Origin: Jingyaoa shaoxingensis
GTDB taxonomy: Bacteria > Bacillota > Clostridia > Lachnospirales > Lachnospiraceae
DNA: 64,000 bases
Reading direction: 5' to 3'
Assembly (NCBI RefSeq): GCF_014385005.1
Contig: NZ_JACRSZ010000001.1
Span: 248,001-312,000, forward strand
In this document: positions 63,907 through 64,000 of the stretch, one piece after another
How positions within the stretch are numbered: position 1 is the first letter of the stretch
Layout of the letters: the number at the start of each line of letters is the position of its first letter
Made by a program: the position numbers and the translations under genes
Notes under the pieces: model-generated
Database searches by the model: none
Told to the model about the DNA's origin: nothing
The model's input: the letters and a program-made list of their open reading frames with translations, nothing else

Positions 63907-64000
63907 CAGTTCAGCCATGCGGCCGAACTGACATCTTAGTTACTTTTCAAAAGTGCTGCACTCGGTCTGTGTACAGGTACATGCTGACTGACCTGAGATA
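63907..64000 (-). other. Hairpin and unassigned sequence at the right edge
   Basis: CAGTTCAGCC/GGCCGAACTG with ATGC loop (63907-63930) is a 10-bp stem without a U-run on the minus strand; it may end an upstream gene. All minus-strand frames are open for the last 50-70 nt, so a gene tail outside the window cannot be named. Confidence 0.35.

Overview
The window looks like a chromosomal segment of a spore-forming, anaerobic, low-to-moderate GC member of the Clostridia, most likely a Lachnospiraceae (Blautia, Ruminococcus or Dorea type). The evidence is Firmicutes-type gene order (dcw cluster; priA-def-fmt-rsmB-rlmN-stp-prkC-rsgA-thiN; a 32-gene S10-spc-alpha super-operon), sporulation markers (a SpoVD-like PBP and a Spo0E-like phosphatase), pyruvate formate-lyase with its activase, strong AGGAGG ribosome binding sites, and a ribosomal protein L17 with a long insertion. 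Family-level placement is inference. Almost all genes are on the minus strand. Plus-strand genes are limited to a methyltransferase, a pfkB kinase with a HicB-like gene, and one hypothetical.

1-8555 is the cell-wall/division (dcw) cluster, read right to left: mraZ (with its promoter and 10-bp-periodic operator), rsmH, ftsL-like, two class B PBPs, mraY (with its own promoter) and murD, which runs off the left edge. 8571-10739 holds lgt, a 49-codon Spo0E-like gene and ychF. 10797-18500 is an accessory island. It contains integrase and tfoX remnants, small stress or acquired genes (VOC, GNAT/YoaP, flavodoxin), a TetR-controlled ABC exporter with matching operators at two near-consensus promoters, two cysteine-rich KTR genes typical of conjugative elements, a second module with orphan operators, and elaborate inverted repeats.

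18664-31350 is a housekeeping operon: murE, priA, def, fmt, a YugP-like peptidase, rsmB, rlmN, the PrkC/Stp signalling pair, rsgA and thiN. 31463-48235 is the ribosomal super-operon. It starts at a promoter with a folded about 240-nt leader before rpsJ, has an internal promoter/terminator before rpmJ, and ends in a strong terminator after rplQ.

48285-55865 carries a methyltransferase, a cytosolic BMP-domain protein with a phosphoesterase, a LexA-boxed radical SAM/DNA-repair pair, and pfkB-hicB. 55893-56363 is the most unusual stretch. A consensus -35 promoter and a terminator flank about 430 nt with seven regularly spaced (about 52 bp) imperfect repeats and no credible gene, a candidate non-coding RNA.

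56382-60879 carries eno, pflB and pflA, with twin dyads on the eno promoter. 60995-62451 has a hypothetical and a glycoside-hydrolase-2-derived protein lacking the catalytic barrel. 62462-63880 is the infC-rpmI-rplT operon with a leader terminator and a probable AUU start codon.
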